Assembly: GCA_944324945.1 (NCBI GenBank)
Contig: CALUYE010000001.1
Span: forward strand, 558,001 to 622,000
Direction of reading: 5' to 3'
Source of the DNA: Candidatus Gastranaerophilales bacterium
Lineage (GTDB): Bacteria; Cyanobacteriota; Vampirovibrionia; Gastranaerophilales; Gastranaerophilaceae
Length of the DNA: 64,000 bases
Part shown: positions 9,118 through 18,379 of the stretch, one piece after another
Numbering within the stretch: the stretch's first letter is position 1
Layout: every line of letters starts with the position of its first letter
Notes under the pieces: model-generated
Databases searched by the model: none
What the model was told of the DNA's origin: nothing
What the model saw: the letters and a program-made list of their open reading frames with translations, nothing else
Position numbers and translations under genes: made by a program

Positions 9118-10185
9118 ATGAAAAAACCTCTTCTAACAACTTTAATACTTCTAATCATCCTATCCTTAGGTTTAACTACCATACTCTTTCTAAACAACAA
9201 ACAAAACACAATCCCCATAATCCCAAAACCAAAAAATAATAACTCAATTAATATAGTATTTACAACAGATAAAGAATACTCATCTTATCTTAAAGTAGCT
9301 CTAAAATCTCTAATACTTAATAAAGATAAAGATTCAATTTATAATATCTATATCTTATCTATAGACCTAAACAAAAAAACACAAGAAGAATTAAAAACTT
9401 TTAAGCAAAATGATGTCGAAATTAACACCGTTCCTCTTAAAGTAAAAACGCTTGATAAAATAATAGATAAAAAAATAAATTTCTTCTATGTTTCAAGAGC
9501 GGATTTATTCAAATTCTTCATCCCCGAAATGTTTCAAAATTTTGATAAAATCTTATATCTTGATTCAGACATTCTTGTTTTAAGGGATTTATCTTCTTTA
9601 TATAATACGGATATTCAGGATAAATATATAGCAGCAGTTAAAAGATATAATTTTAGAGGAAACAGAAAAAAAGACGACTATAACTGCGGAGTTATGTTAT
9701 TTAATATTCAAAAGTATAGAAAAGATAATATAGCGCAAAAATTAATCAAAGCAAAGAATAATGATAAAGACGGCAGATCAAGCCAGTATTCATTTAACAG
9801 CGTCATTAAATTAAAAGATGTAAAATTAATTTCGCCAATTTATAATAATAACGCTTACACTGAGGATGAAGACTTTATTAAATACAATTTTAAAAAAACT
9901 TATTCACCCTTTTTAGATAATATAAACAATCTTTTAGAACTTGATAAAAATACAATAATAGTTCATTATATAGGTGCAGATAAACCCTGGCACAAAAATT
10001 CGAATTCAAGATTTAAAGAAAAATGGTGGGAATATTCAAAACTTGTTGATGCTAATATGAAATATAAAAAAAGAAGTTTTATTGAGCGGTTAAAAAATGC
10101 ATATTTTTTAACTTTGCGATCTTCAACAAAAAAAACATTTATACAGTACATTAAAAAATTTTATCACATATTCAAAACAAGCTAA
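9118..10185 (+). CDS. GT8-family glycosyltransferase, membrane-anchored, copy 4 of 5
   Basis: I use the ATG at 9118, where the shared MKKPLLTTLIL anchor begins, rather than an in-frame ATG 21 bp upstream inside copy 3. The 355-residue protein is a mosaic: anchor and stem as in copies 2 and 5; D-x-D (about 149-151) followed by RDLSSLYNTDIQDKYIAAVK as in copy 1; a private acceptor region; HYIGADKPW as the terminal motif; and a tail (FYHIFKTS) like that of copy 1. It lacks the YAHLINPDWKVEKR block found in all the others and has YSKLVDANMKYKKRS at that place. Four bases separate its stop from copy 5. Confidence 0.9.
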   Translation: MKKPLLTTLILLIILSLGLTTILFLNNKQNTIPIIPKPKNNNSINIVFTTDKEYSSYLKVALKSLILNKDKDSIYNIYILSIDLNKKTQEELKTFKQNDVEINTVPLKVKTLDKIIDKKINFFYVSRADLFKFFIPEMFQNFDKILYLDSDILVLRDLSSLYNTDIQDKYIAAVKRYNFRGNRKKDDYNCGVMLFNIQKYRKDNIAQKLIKAKNNDKDGRSSQYSFNSVIKLKDVKLISPIYNNNAYTEDEDFIKYNFKKTYSPFLDNINNLLELDKNTIIVHYIGADKPWHKNSNSRFKEKWWEYSKLVDANMKYKKRSFIERLKNAYFLTLRSSTKKTFIQYIKKFYHIFKTS

Positions 10186-10189
10186 ACCT

Positions 10190-11260
10190 ATGAAAAAACC
10201 TCTTCTAACAACTTTAATACTTCTAATCATCCTATCATTAGGTTTAACTACCATACTTTTTTTAAACAACAAACAAAACACAATCCCCATAATCCCAAAA
10301 CCAAAAAATAATAACTCAATTAATATAGTATTTACAACAGATAAAGAATACTCATCTTATCTTAAAGTAGCTCTAAAATCTCTAATACTTAATAAAGATA
10401 AAGATTCAATTTATAATATCTATATCTTATCTATAGACCTAAACAAAAAAACACAAAAAGAACTAAAAACCTTTAAACAAGATGATGTTGAGATTAGTAT
10501 TGTTCCTTTAAAGTTGTCGATGTTGAAAGGAAAAATAAGACACAGAACTTTTTGTCATCATGTTTCAAACGCTGATTATTTTAAATTCTTCATCCCCGAA
10601 ATGTTTCAAAATTTTGATAAAATCTTATATCTTGATTCAGACATTCTTGTTTTAGGAGATTTATCTTCTTTATATAATACGGATATTCAGGATAAATATA
10701 TAGCCGTTTTAAGGCGCTACAGCTATCCTGTCGACTTAAAAGAGGTGAGATATAATATAGGAATTATTTTATTTAATATTCAAAATTGTATAAAAAGCAA
10801 TCTTACTTCTAAACTTTTATATACAAAAAATCACAACAACGATAACAACTCAATAACACAGGCAACTTTTAACAAGGCAATACCCCAAAACATGGCAGAG
10901 CCGATATCTCCGATATATAACAACAGAACAATAACAACAAAAGAAGATTTTATTAAATATAATTTTAGAAAAAATTATCACCCCTTTCTGGATGAAATAA
11001 ATAACTTGGATGAACTTGATAAAAAAACAATAATTGTCCATTTTGCAGGATATCAAAAACCCTGGTATAACCCGAAAATGAAATTTGCAAAACAGTGGTG
11101 GCGATATGCTCATCTTGTTAATCCCGATTGGAAAGTTGAAAAAAGAAAGCTTTTCGATAGAATTGTTAATTCGTATAGAATCAGCAAAAATACAAATAAA
11201 GATGCAAAAACCCGCTTAAAAATTTTTTTCGGTTCACTTTTTAAAAAGAACTACAAATAA
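10190..11260 (+). CDS. GT8-family glycosyltransferase, membrane-anchored, copy 5 of 5
   Basis: The last of the array, 356 residues. Its first 270 or so bases are almost identical to copy 4 (anchor, stem, VFTTDKEYSSYLKVALKSL). D-x-D (about 149-151) is followed by GDLSSLYNTDIQDKYIA as in copies 1 and 4, then a unique segment. It ends with HFAGYQKPWYNP and YAHLVNPDWKVEKRK. The sequence just before its ATG, AACAAGCTAAACCT, is the same as before copy 2, so the duplicated unit included the end of the preceding gene. The stop overlaps the end of the convergent HD-domain gene by 10 bp. Confidence 0.9.
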   Translation: MKKPLLTTLILLIILSLGLTTILFLNNKQNTIPIIPKPKNNNSINIVFTTDKEYSSYLKVALKSLILNKDKDSIYNIYILSIDLNKKTQKELKTFKQDDVEISIVPLKLSMLKGKIRHRTFCHHVSNADYFKFFIPEMFQNFDKILYLDSDILVLGDLSSLYNTDIQDKYIAVLRRYSYPVDLKEVRYNIGIILFNIQNCIKSNLTSKLLYTKNHNNDNNSITQATFNKAIPQNMAEPISPIYNNRTITTKEDFIKYNFRKNYHPFLDEINNLDELDKKTIIVHFAGYQKPWYNPKMKFAKQWWRYAHLVNPDWKVEKRKLFDRIVNSYRISKNTNKDAKTRLKIFFGSLFKKNYK

Positions 11261-12057
11261 CACTTATGTTCCTGATTTGTTATTCCGGCATATAGTTCGA
11301 TAAATTTTTTAGCGGGAGAGGAATCCACTTTTGTTAATAATACTTCTTCAATTTGGAAAAATCCGACATCTTGAGACATTTCAATATCAATTTTAATCGG
11401 TTTTCTTTCGCCATGGCATATTTTAACTTTTGTTATGGCGTTTGCGCTGTATTTATGTATGTCTCCGACTCTGGGGGCATTGTTTATCGCAAGAGGAATT
11501 CTCGCCCTTCCTTTTGTCATATCGCAGCCATCGGCAATTAAAATAATCCCCGCTTCAATTGAATGGATTTTTCTTGTTGACATGTGTCCTATTATTGCTT
11601 CTATTGCAAGAGATTTTATGATTACTTTTTTATGGATATCGTCCCCGAAAACATACTGAAGCGCTCTATCTATTATAGGTATTGCAAGAGTTGTAGACAT
11701 ATCTTCATGCGATTGTCTTCCAATCATCATACCGAGGTCATGCATTAAGCCCGCCACAACAACAGCGCATAGGCTGTCTTCAAATGTTCCTATTTCTTCT
11801 TTTTCAATAGAAGTTTGAATATCAAAATCATGCAAAATATTAAGCATCTTAATTGCGTTATTTGCAACCTGCCTCATATGAACAGGCCCATGGTCATTAA
11901 AACCGAGTCTTTTAATTGAGACGTTGTTTGCATAATCTTGCATTTCCTGTAATTCGACATCATCCATTAAATACTTTGCAAGCTTTGTGCAGTCTTTATA
12001 TTTTTGTAATTTATTTATTATTTTTGTTTCAATACTGATTTCTTTTGGAGATTTCAT
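11251..12057 (-). CDS. HD-domain metal-dependent phosphohydrolase-like protein
   Basis: The 268-residue protein has the HD-superfamily ligand set in order: HGPVHMRQVANNAIKML (first His), VAGLMHDLGMMIGRQSHEDMS (the H-D pair plus a following His), and a later ADGCDMTKGRAR (second Asp). HD proteins hydrolyse phosphate esters, often nucleotides or cyclic dinucleotides, with bound divalent metal. I see no partner domain (GAF, response regulator) that would tell which substrate is used. I start at 12057 because GGA lies 8 bp upstream of it; the ATG at 12063 would add two residues but leaves too little room for a ribosome binding site. It is convergent with the GT8 array and divergent from grpE. Confidence 0.75.
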   Translation of the reverse strand: MKSPKEISIETKIINKLQKYKDCTKLAKYLMDDVELQEMQDYANNVSIKRLGFNDHGPVHMRQVANNAIKMLNILHDFDIQTSIEKEEIGTFEDSLCAVVVAGLMHDLGMMIGRQSHEDMSTTLAIPIIDRALQYVFGDDIHKKVIIKSLAIEAIIGHMSTRKIHSIEAGIILIADGCDMTKGRARIPLAINNAPRVGDIHKYSANAITKVKICHGERKPIKIDIEMSQDVGFFQIEEVLLTKVDSSPAKKFIELYAGITNQEHKCYL

Positions 12058-12139
12058 AAGCATTTTCCGTTAAATAAGCTATAATATAATTATACACAAA
12101 ATTTCATCTATTTAAACATGAATATAAACTTTTGAATAC

Positions 12140-12167
12140 TCGACAACGATTATTCATAATTTATAAT
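12140..12167 (+). promoter_or_regulatory. Putative promoter for grpE-dnaJ
   Basis: TCGACA (12140-12145, five of six consensus bases) and a perfect TATAAT (12162-12167) are 16 bp apart, 37 bp before grpE. I looked for the CIRCE heat-shock operator here and do not see it, so heat control by HrcA is not supported by this sequence. Confidence 0.5.
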
Positions 12168-12203
12168 ATAAATAGATGATTTTTATTTCAAAGGAGGCAA
12201 TTT

Positions 12204-12785
12204 ATGGATAACGGTAAAAATCCTTTCAGTCAAGAAGATGAAGAAATAAAAGAAGAAGTAAATAAAGAATCACAAGAAGAAATAAAAGAAGAAACCAAAG
12301 AAGAAGAAATAAATAAAGAAGAATCAAAAGAAGACAACTATAAAGAAAAATACGAAGATTTAGACAATAAATACTTAAGACTTGCAGCGGATTTTGATAA
12401 TTTCAGAAAAAGAACTTCTCAAGAAAAAGAAGAACTGTCAAAATATGCTTGTGCTGAAGTTTTGAAAAAAATTGCAGGCGTTTTGGATACTTTTGACAGA
12501 GCCAAAGAACACCTAAAAGAAATAGAAGACTGCAAAGTCGTAAAAGAAAGTTATGAAGTTGCTTATAAACAACTTCTTGATACATTGAAAAAAATAGGAA
12601 TGGAAGAAATAGAATGTCTGGGGCTTGAATTTAACCCCAGTGAACACGAAGCAATAACACAAATTCCGACAGACGAATACGAACAAGACCATGTTGCCTG
12701 CGTTATGCAAAAAGGTTACAAAATCGGCGACAGAATCATAAGACCCGCGCTTGTCGGAGTTGCAAAAAAGAAGGAAGACGAATAA
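12204..12785 (+). CDS. grpE: Nucleotide exchange factor GrpE
   Basis: GrpE releases ADP from DnaK and so drives the chaperone cycle. The 193-residue protein has a very acidic, Glu/Lys-rich N-terminus (about 1-45), a long coiled-coil helix with the conserved YLRLAADFDNFRKRTSQEKE, and the C-terminal beta domain ending VMQKGYKIGDRIIRPALVGV, the GrpE signature. A strong AGGAGG ribosome binding site lies 8 bp upstream of the ATG. It is 3 bp from dnaJ and clearly cotranscribed; dnaK itself is not in this window. Confidence 0.97.
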   Translation: MDNGKNPFSQEDEEIKEEVNKESQEEIKEETKEEEINKEESKEDNYKEKYEDLDNKYLRLAADFDNFRKRTSQEKEELSKYACAEVLKKIAGVLDTFDRAKEHLKEIEDCKVVKESYEVAYKQLLDTLKKIGMEEIECLGLEFNPSEHEAITQIPTDEYEQDHVACVMQKGYKIGDRIIRPALVGVAKKKEDE

Positions 12786-12788
12786 AAA

Positions 12789-13910
12789 ATGGATTATTAT
12801 GAAATACTGGGAGTGGAAAAAAATGCCACAAAAGAAGAATTAAAAAAAGCATTCAGACAAAAGGCAAGACAATACCACCCTGATGTTAATAAAGCGCCTG
12901 ATGCAGCAGAAAAATTTAAAGAAATAGGAAAAGCATACGAAACCTTATCTGATGATAACAAACGCGAAATTTATGACAGATACGGAGAAGACGGCTTAAC
13001 TAATGCAGGCTTTAATCCTAATTCCTTTAATATGGGCGATATAGATTTATCGGATATTTTTTCATCTTTCTTTGGCGGAGGTTTTGGGGGATTTTCTTCT
13101 TCATATTCGCAAGATCCCAATGCGCCTGTTGAGGGGGATGATTTAAGGCTTGATATTGAGATAGATTTTTTAGAAGCCTGCTTTGGTCTTGAAAAAGAAA
13201 TTAAAGTAAGGCATTTAGAACCCTGCACGGATTGTAATTCAACAGGCATGGATAAAAACGCTAAAGATACAATTTGTCCCGTATGTAAGGGTAAAGGTAG
13301 AGTTCAAAAAAGCACACGCACTATTTTAGGCTCTTTTACATCCGTTACAACCTGTCCTAATTGCCATGGAAGCGGCAAAAATCCAAAAGCTTATTGTAAA
13401 ACCTGCCATGGTGTCGGTGCCGTTGAAAAAGAAAAAAATATAACCATAAAAATCCCCCATGGGGTTGAAAACGGTTCAAAAATGAGAGTAGCCCATGAAG
13501 GCGATGCAGGCAAAAACGGCGGAAGACCCGGGGATTTATACGTTGTAATTCATACAAAACCGTCAAAAGAATTTGTCCGCCAGGGTTTTGATATATATAC
13601 GGAACTTGAAATAACAACTCCCCAGGCAGTATTAGGGGATGAAGTTAAAGTTAATACAATACATGGTGAAACAATTATAAAAATCCCTCAGGGAGTCCAA
13701 AACGGGGATAAACTCACTCTTAAAAACATGGGTGTACCCTATTTGGGAAGTGAAATTCAAAGAGGAATGCATTATATTACTTTAAAAGTAGGTGTACCTA
13801 AAAAATTATCCCGCGAGGAGGAAAAATTATACAGAGAATTGTTTATTTTATCCAAACAACAGGAAAAAGAAGGTTTGTTAAACAAAGTTAAATCCGCTCT
13901 TGGAAAATAA
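12789..13910 (+). CDS. dnaJ: Chaperone protein DnaJ (type I)
   Basis: DnaJ is the J-domain co-chaperone that delivers unfolded substrates to DnaK and stimulates its ATPase. All domains of a full-length type I protein are present in 373 residues: the J-domain with HPD at 30-32, a Gly/Phe-rich linker ([14 protein letters not shown]), four zinc-finger repeats of the form CxxCxGxG or near it ([32 protein letters not shown]) at about 146-215, and the two-lobed substrate-binding region with [10 protein letters not shown]. It follows grpE by 3 bp. Confidence 0.97.
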   Translation: MDYYEILGVEKNATKEELKKAFRQKARQYHPDVNKAPDAAEKFKEIGKAYETLSDDNKREIYDRYGEDGLTNAGFNPNSFNMGDIDLSDIFSSFFGGGFGGFSSSYSQDPNAPVEGDDLRLDIEIDFLEACFGLEKEIKVRHLEPCTDCNSTGMDKNAKDTICPVCKGKGRVQKSTRTILGSFTSVTTCPNCHGSGKNPKAYCKTCHGVGAVEKEKNITIKIPHGVENGSKMRVAHEGDAGKNGGRPGDLYVVIHTKPSKEFVRQGFDIYTELEITTPQAVLGDEVKVNTIHGETIIKIPQGVQNGDKLTLKNMGVPYLGSEIQRGMHYITLKVGVPKKLSREEEKLYRELFILSKQQEKEGLLNKVKSALGK

Positions 13911-13924
13911 TAAAGGGAGAAAAA

Positions 13925-15418
13925 ATGAAGCTGAATTATAATATTATAGTTAAAATATTATTTTTATTTATATTTTTTATAGGTCAAAATACGGCTTTTG
14001 CTTCAAAATTACCAAATGATGTATGGAATTTCGTTAAAACGAATCTCCCTAATGCGCAGCAGCGCTTTGACAGCATTATAACGCTTCCTGATGAAGTTAT
14101 GTATATTCCTCTTTATCCTCCAAACAATACTACGGTTGATAAGATTTCAATCGAATATACATATCCTGAGAAAATGAATTTATCACAACTTCCCGAAGTT
14201 GTTCTTTTAAATAACGGCTATTCTCTTTTAAAAGTAATAAAAGACAATAAAGGCAACTACACTTTAACAAAAAAAGACGATCTTCCGCTTAAAGTTCGCC
14301 TGGGGCTTATGCCTCAGGATATGTTAACTCCTGTTGGGCTTATAATGCCCGAGAGTTTAAAATTAACTTTGGGAGATTTATTAATTCCATCTAAAGATGA
14401 ATCCTCTCTTGTTTTAAAAGGGGAAGAAAAACAAAAAGTAAAAAGCCCTTATAATCCGACCGTGAGAAGGGATGAATTTATTGCCGCAACAGACTTTAAG
14501 GATAAAAAAATATTTATAAATCCGAGAAATTCAAAATTTCTTGAAGTTTATGATTCAACTTCAAGAACCCCTCTGTATGAATTAAAACTTGCGTCAATGC
14601 CTTTAAAAATTCTTGCAAGCAAGGATAATAAAGTTGCGCTTGTTTTGTATTGGTCGGGGAAAAATGTTGAAATAATAGATTTAAAAGACGAAAGAACAAT
14701 TGCAACAATCGAACTTGAAGCAAAAGCATCGGATGCGGTTTTAAACGAAAAAGACAACATTGCCTATATCGCATCAAGCGCTGCAAATGCAATTTATATA
14801 CTTGATATGAATTCAATGCAATTAAAACAGGCGATTAAATTAAATCAAAAACCCTCTAAAATTGCTTATAGTTCTATGGATGATTCGATTTCATTTTATG
14901 ATGAATTTGCTTCAAAAATTTTCAACGTTACAAAAAACGGTGCTGATTACATAGTTCAGCCGATGGGTGAAGTGCATAACGTTTCTAAAATAATATCGGA
15001 TATTGCAAATATTTATGCAATATCAAGAACAGACAGCCAGCTTATTATTTTTGATAAAGCTCTTGCAAAGCAGCTTGATGTTATAGATATAGATAAAAAA
15101 CCAACGGACGCGCTGATGTATGGAACAAAGATATTTATTCTTTGTTCAAAAGAAGGCTATCTCGATGTTTACGATACTATTGAAGGAAAAATTATCTCAA
15201 GAGAACAGTTATCAAAAGAAGGATTTTATTCTAATTTAACTCTTGTTCAAAATCAAAATAAAGAAGATAACAAAGTTAAAAATAATCTTTTAATTACGGG
15301 AATAAATTCTAACAATTATCTGTTATACAATCTTGAAACAATGAAACTTGTTAAAAAACAGGAATCTTATGTTGATGTTGCAAATATTGTAATACTTGAT
15401 AAAGTTCAAAGGTTGTAA
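13925..15418 (+). CDS. Exported beta-propeller (YncE-like) protein of unknown function
   Basis: A typical signal peptide (KILFLFIFFIGQNTAFA, cleavage after about residue 26) sends this 497-residue protein out of the cytoplasm. From about residue 150 it consists of repeats with the pattern of YncE/NHL-like propellers, for example LILASKDNKVALVLYWSG, IAYIASSAANAIYILDMN and IFILCSKEGYLDVYDT, each with a surface strand ending in x-D-x-x-x. Such propellers bind partners or DNA rather than catalyse, so no function can be read from the sequence. It follows dnaJ by 14 bp with a GGGAG ribosome binding site and is followed by a methyltransferase 1 bp on, suggesting one operon. Confidence 0.6.
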   Translation: MKLNYNIIVKILFLFIFFIGQNTAFASKLPNDVWNFVKTNLPNAQQRFDSIITLPDEVMYIPLYPPNNTTVDKISIEYTYPEKMNLSQLPEVVLLNNGYSLLKVIKDNKGNYTLTKKDDLPLKVRLGLMPQDMLTPVGLIMPESLKLTLGDLLIPSKDESSLVLKGEEKQKVKSPYNPTVRRDEFIAATDFKDKKIFINPRNSKFLEVYDSTSRTPLYELKLASMPLKILASKDNKVALVLYWSGKNVEIIDLKDERTIATIELEAKASDAVLNEKDNIAYIASSAANAIYILDMNSMQLKQAIKLNQKPSKIAYSSMDDSISFYDEFASKIFNVTKNGADYIVQPMGEVHNVSKIISDIANIYAISRTDSQLIIFDKALAKQLDVIDIDKKPTDALMYGTKIFILCSKEGYLDVYDTIEGKIISREQLSKEGFYSNLTLVQNQNKEDNKVKNNLLITGINSNNYLLYNLETMKLVKKQESYVDVANIVILDKVQRL

Positions 15419-15419
15419 A

Positions 15420-16040
15420 ATGGACGGAGTTTATGAAGTTAAGAAAATAAATCCTTCCTGTTTTGATAAAACAACGGAAGAAATTTTATCAAACCTTGAA
15501 AAAACAAAAAATTCTTTTTGGAATTTGGATAGAGAATGTGCAAATTTTTTAAATACTTTAATTAAAATAAAAAACGCTAAAAATGTCTTAGAAATCGGTA
15601 CTTCAAACGGCTATAGCGGAATTTGGATTTTAGAAGCACTTAAAGAGACCAAAGGAAAACTAACAACCGTTGAATACTGGGAAAAAAGGCAAAGTGTCGC
15701 AAGAGCTAATTTTTCAAAGTGTGTTCCTGAAGTTTATGCGGAATCTAAAATAGGCGCTGCAGTTATTGTTCTTGAAGATATGCTTGATGAAATAAAACAA
15801 AATAAAAGAGAAAAGTTTGATTTTGTTTTTATTGACGCAAATAAAAAGGAATATATAGAATATTTTGAACTTATTGATAAAATGATAAACAAAGGAAGCG
15901 TTATTCTTGCAGACAATATTTTAACGCATTACAAAAAAGTGGAAGATTATGTTAACGCTCTTTTTGATAATCCTTCTTATCAATCTCAAATTCTGCCTTT
16001 CGGTGCAGGCATGATGCTTTCATATAAAATATCCGATTAA
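15420..16040 (+). CDS. Class I SAM-dependent O-methyltransferase (family 3)
   Basis: The protein has the O-methyltransferase family 3 order: NLDRECANFLNTLIKIKNAK, the SAM-binding motif VLEIGTSNGYSGIWILEAL, TVEYWEKRQSVARANF as the acidic end of strand 2, and the metal-binding FVFIDANKKEYIEYFE followed by ILADNILTH. Relatives methylate catechols, caffeoyl-CoA or tRNA uridine (TrmR), so the substrate remains open. I start at 15420, one base after the previous stop and with AAAGG eight bases upstream (206 residues); an in-frame ATG at 15396 lies inside the preceding gene. The end overlaps leuA by 4 bp. Confidence 0.85.
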   Translation: MDGVYEVKKINPSCFDKTTEEILSNLEKTKNSFWNLDRECANFLNTLIKIKNAKNVLEIGTSNGYSGIWILEALKETKGKLTTVEYWEKRQSVARANFSKCVPEVYAESKIGAAVIVLEDMLDEIKQNKREKFDFVFIDANKKEYIEYFELIDKMINKGSVILADNILTHYKKVEDYVNALFDNPSYQSQILPFGAGMMLSYKISD

Positions 16041-17572
16041 TAAACCTGATTAAGTGCGTTAAATATTGCTTTTACGTTTGCCAAAGCGGTAGAAGAATCG
16101 ATTGCTCTGCCTATAATTTCATTATTTTTATTATCAAGCATTGAAACTGCACTCATAGCGCTTGCGCCCGAGCCTTTTTCGTCGCCGTCCAGCGAATACT
16201 GTTTATAATATGACAATTTGATTTTATCAAAGCCCAGTTTGGATAATCCGTTCAAACAAGCGTCAATCGGGCCGTTTCCTGTTCCGATAACTTCTTTTCT
16301 TTCGCCTTTATAGTTGAAAAACAAGTCATAAACACCCTTTTCAATAGGCTTAAAGGAAATTAATTCAAACACGCCTTTAATATTGCAAATCTTGTTAAAG
16401 TAAAGTTCAAGTATTTCTTCACCCGTTAATTCACCCTTAGATTCAGCCATTTCTTTTGCAATGGGTGTAAGATAGATTGATTCTTGAATGGTAATCGGGT
16501 ATTTAAGAGCTTTAATAATATCGTAAATTGCAGTTTTTCCGCTTTGAGAAGTGAAGCCGATTTTTTCATCGTCATACCTTCCGATAATTGAAGGTTTGAT
16601 TGGCCTATAGGCTCCAAAATCCATGTCTTTTGTTTTAATGGCGCCGTCCTGATGAATTCCAGACCTGTGCGCAAGAGCTTCAGGGCCTACAAGAGGCGCT
16701 TTTTCATAAATTTTAACTCTTGACATTTGAGAAATTAAAAGTGTTGTCTCGTAAATTTTTTCTAAATTAATCCCCGTATCTACGCAGTTGTTGTTTAAAA
16801 TTGTTGCAACCTGCGCAAAATCAGTATTACCTGCACGTTCCCCAAGACCATTTAAGCAACATTCAAGCTGAATTGCCCCGCTAAAGTAGCTTTCTACCGT
16901 TGTTGCGGTTGCCATACCTAAATCGTTATGGTTATGAACGGAAATTATGACATTAGAAGGCAGATTTTCTTTAACTTTTTTCATTAAAGAAATATATCTG
17001 TATGGGCGGTACCTTTCAACCGTATTTGGAAGGTTGATTGTGGTTGCACCCTTATTAACTATTTCTTTTAAAACTTCAATAACAAAATCAATATTTTCTT
17101 CGCAGTCTCCAAAATGTTCAACAGAAAATTCAATGTCGCAATTGGGGTTTTTGATATTCTTTTTTGCAAAATCAACCGCATCAATTGCAATTTGTGCGAC
17201 ATCCTGCGGTTTTTTATTTAATACATATTCCATATGAAAAGGAGAAAGGGTGATAAATGTATGAAGTCTTGAATTTTTGGCATCTTTTATTGCAGCTAAT
17301 GCCCTTTCAATATCACCGTGATGAGCACGTGCTAAAACGGAGACTTTTGTTTTTTCTCCCGCTTTTTTGGCTAATTCGACACATGAATCAAAATCCATCT
17401 GCGATGATGCAGGAAAACCTATTTCAACGGCAGGGATGTTAAGTTCTTGAATTTTATCAAATATAATCAATTTTTCATCCAGATTCCAAGGCTTTTTAAG
17501 GGATTGATTCCCGTCTCTTAGAGTAATGTCGTAAAAATAAGGTTTAATTTTCGGTATTTCATTTCTTTGCAT
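16037..17572 (-). CDS. leuA: 2-isopropylmalate synthase
   Basis: LeuA condenses acetyl-CoA with 2-oxoisovalerate in the first committed step of leucine synthesis. The 511-residue protein has the HMGL-like TIM barrel with YDITLRDGNQSL near the N-terminus, the metal-binding SVHNHNDLGMATATT, and GLGERAGNTDFAQV, then HRSGIHQDGAIK. The C-terminal LeuA_dimer domain starts near NGPIDACLNGL and includes KGSGASAMSAVSML, the region that binds the feedback inhibitor leucine. R-D-G-N-Q-S-L followed by K-K-P-W resembles the longer type-2 enzymes, though this one is somewhat shorter. Citramalate or homocitrate synthase cannot be ruled out from sequence alone. It is a single gene here; no leuB, C or D is nearby. 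Confidence 0.85.
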   Translation of the reverse strand: MQRNEIPKIKPYFYDITLRDGNQSLKKPWNLDEKLIIFDKIQELNIPAVEIGFPASSQMDFDSCVELAKKAGEKTKVSVLARAHHGDIERALAAIKDAKNSRLHTFITLSPFHMEYVLNKKPQDVAQIAIDAVDFAKKNIKNPNCDIEFSVEHFGDCEENIDFVIEVLKEIVNKGATTINLPNTVERYRPYRYISLMKKVKENLPSNVIISVHNHNDLGMATATTVESYFSGAIQLECCLNGLGERAGNTDFAQVATILNNNCVDTGINLEKIYETTLLISQMSRVKIYEKAPLVGPEALAHRSGIHQDGAIKTKDMDFGAYRPIKPSIIGRYDDEKIGFTSQSGKTAIYDIIKALKYPITIQESIYLTPIAKEMAESKGELTGEEILELYFNKICNIKGVFELISFKPIEKGVYDLFFNYKGERKEVIGTGNGPIDACLNGLSKLGFDKIKLSYYKQYSLDGDEKGSGASAMSAVSMLDNKNNEIIGRAIDSSTALANVKAIFNALNQVY

Positions 17573-17740
17573 ATTCTTAATATCCTGCCCTGTTTACTTT
17601 TGGATGTTTTTGATATAATTATTATAGTCTAAAAATATTGCCTGGCAAATTGGTGCATTTTTTGTGTAAAAAAATGTAAATCTGTGCGGTTTTTTTATCA
17701 AAATTTTGTATTCACGGGCGTTATTAAAAACGGGTAAAAT

Positions 17741-18379
17741 ATGAAAGTAAACAGCATTCAACAACAATCTCAAAACTATAAAAAAAGCCAGAATTTTAAT
17801 GGCTTTATCGGTGCGGTCGGTAAATTTGTCGAAAAACATCCTGTGGCAATTACCTCTTTAGCTGCTTCATCGGTTGTTGCGCAAAAAATCGTTATGTCGG
17901 GTTCTGAAGCAACAATAGGCCCTGTTGTTGATATTGCCGTCGGTAAAGCTATTACAAAAGCAACAAACGAAAAAGACGGAAGAACAAACCAAAGCTCAAA
18001 AGTTCAGGCAATAAGAACATTTTCCCAATCATTAGGCGGAACAATAACAGGCGTTATTATAAGAAGCCTGTGCATCGGTGCTATGGGCTTTTTAGCAGGA
18101 AAAGCAACGGGCAAACTTGCACAGATAATCAACCCTCAAGGGCTTGATAAGACAAAAGACATGTTTAAATTCAGCGAAAATGTTGATAAATGGGGAAAAT
18201 CAATAGGAGGCGCAGTTGCTGTTGGCGTTATGATGTTTACTAATTTTTTAATTGATGCACCTTTTATTAATCAAATAAATAAACATGCAACAAAATTTGT
18301 CGATAAACACTCAAAAAAACCTGTTTTAGCCGAAAACGTACAAGTAACCGAAAAAAAACAAGATAAGGAGGTTAAATAA
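17741..18379 (+). CDS. Membrane protein with N-terminal NFNG motif, unknown function
   Basis: I do not recognise a known family. The first 17 residues are polar (Gln, Asn, Lys), followed by NFNG (18-21), the F-x-G type motif repeated in several other proteins of this window. Three hydrophobic or small-residue stretches follow: about 35-53 (VAITSLAASSVVAQKIVMSG), 100-120 (GGTITGVIIRSLCIGAMGFL) and 160-178 (IGGAVAVGVMMFTNFLI). The tail is Lys-rich. The stop overlaps the next ATG by one base, so the two membrane proteins are made together, perhaps as a complex. Confidence 0.6.
   Translation: MKVNSIQQQSQNYKKSQNFNGFIGAVGKFVEKHPVAITSLAASSVVAQKIVMSGSEATIGPVVDIAVGKAITKATNEKDGRTNQSSKVQAIRTFSQSLGGTITGVIIRSLCIGAMGFLAGKATGKLAQIINPQGLDKTKDMFKFSENVDKWGKSIGGAVAVGVMMFTNFLIDAPFINQINKHATKFVDKHSKKPVLAENVQVTEKKQDKEVK

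Noticed and set aside
5942-11260. A diversity-generating retroelement behind the GT8 variation
   Set aside because: No reverse transcriptase or template repeat is in the window, and the differences are block-like, not adenine-specific.
12064-12203. CIRCE heat-shock operator upstream of grpE
   Set aside because: No TTAGCACTC/GAGTGCTAA-type inverted repeat is found; only a sigma-70-type promoter.
12403-12710. Minus-strand frames within grpE and dnaJ
   Set aside because: Shadows of clearly identified genes on the other strand, without ribosome binding sites.
17573-17740. T-box or leader peptide upstream of leuA
   Set aside because: No T-box core, no run of leucine codons and no terminator hairpin are recognisable in these 168 bases; I see only A/T-rich sequence.
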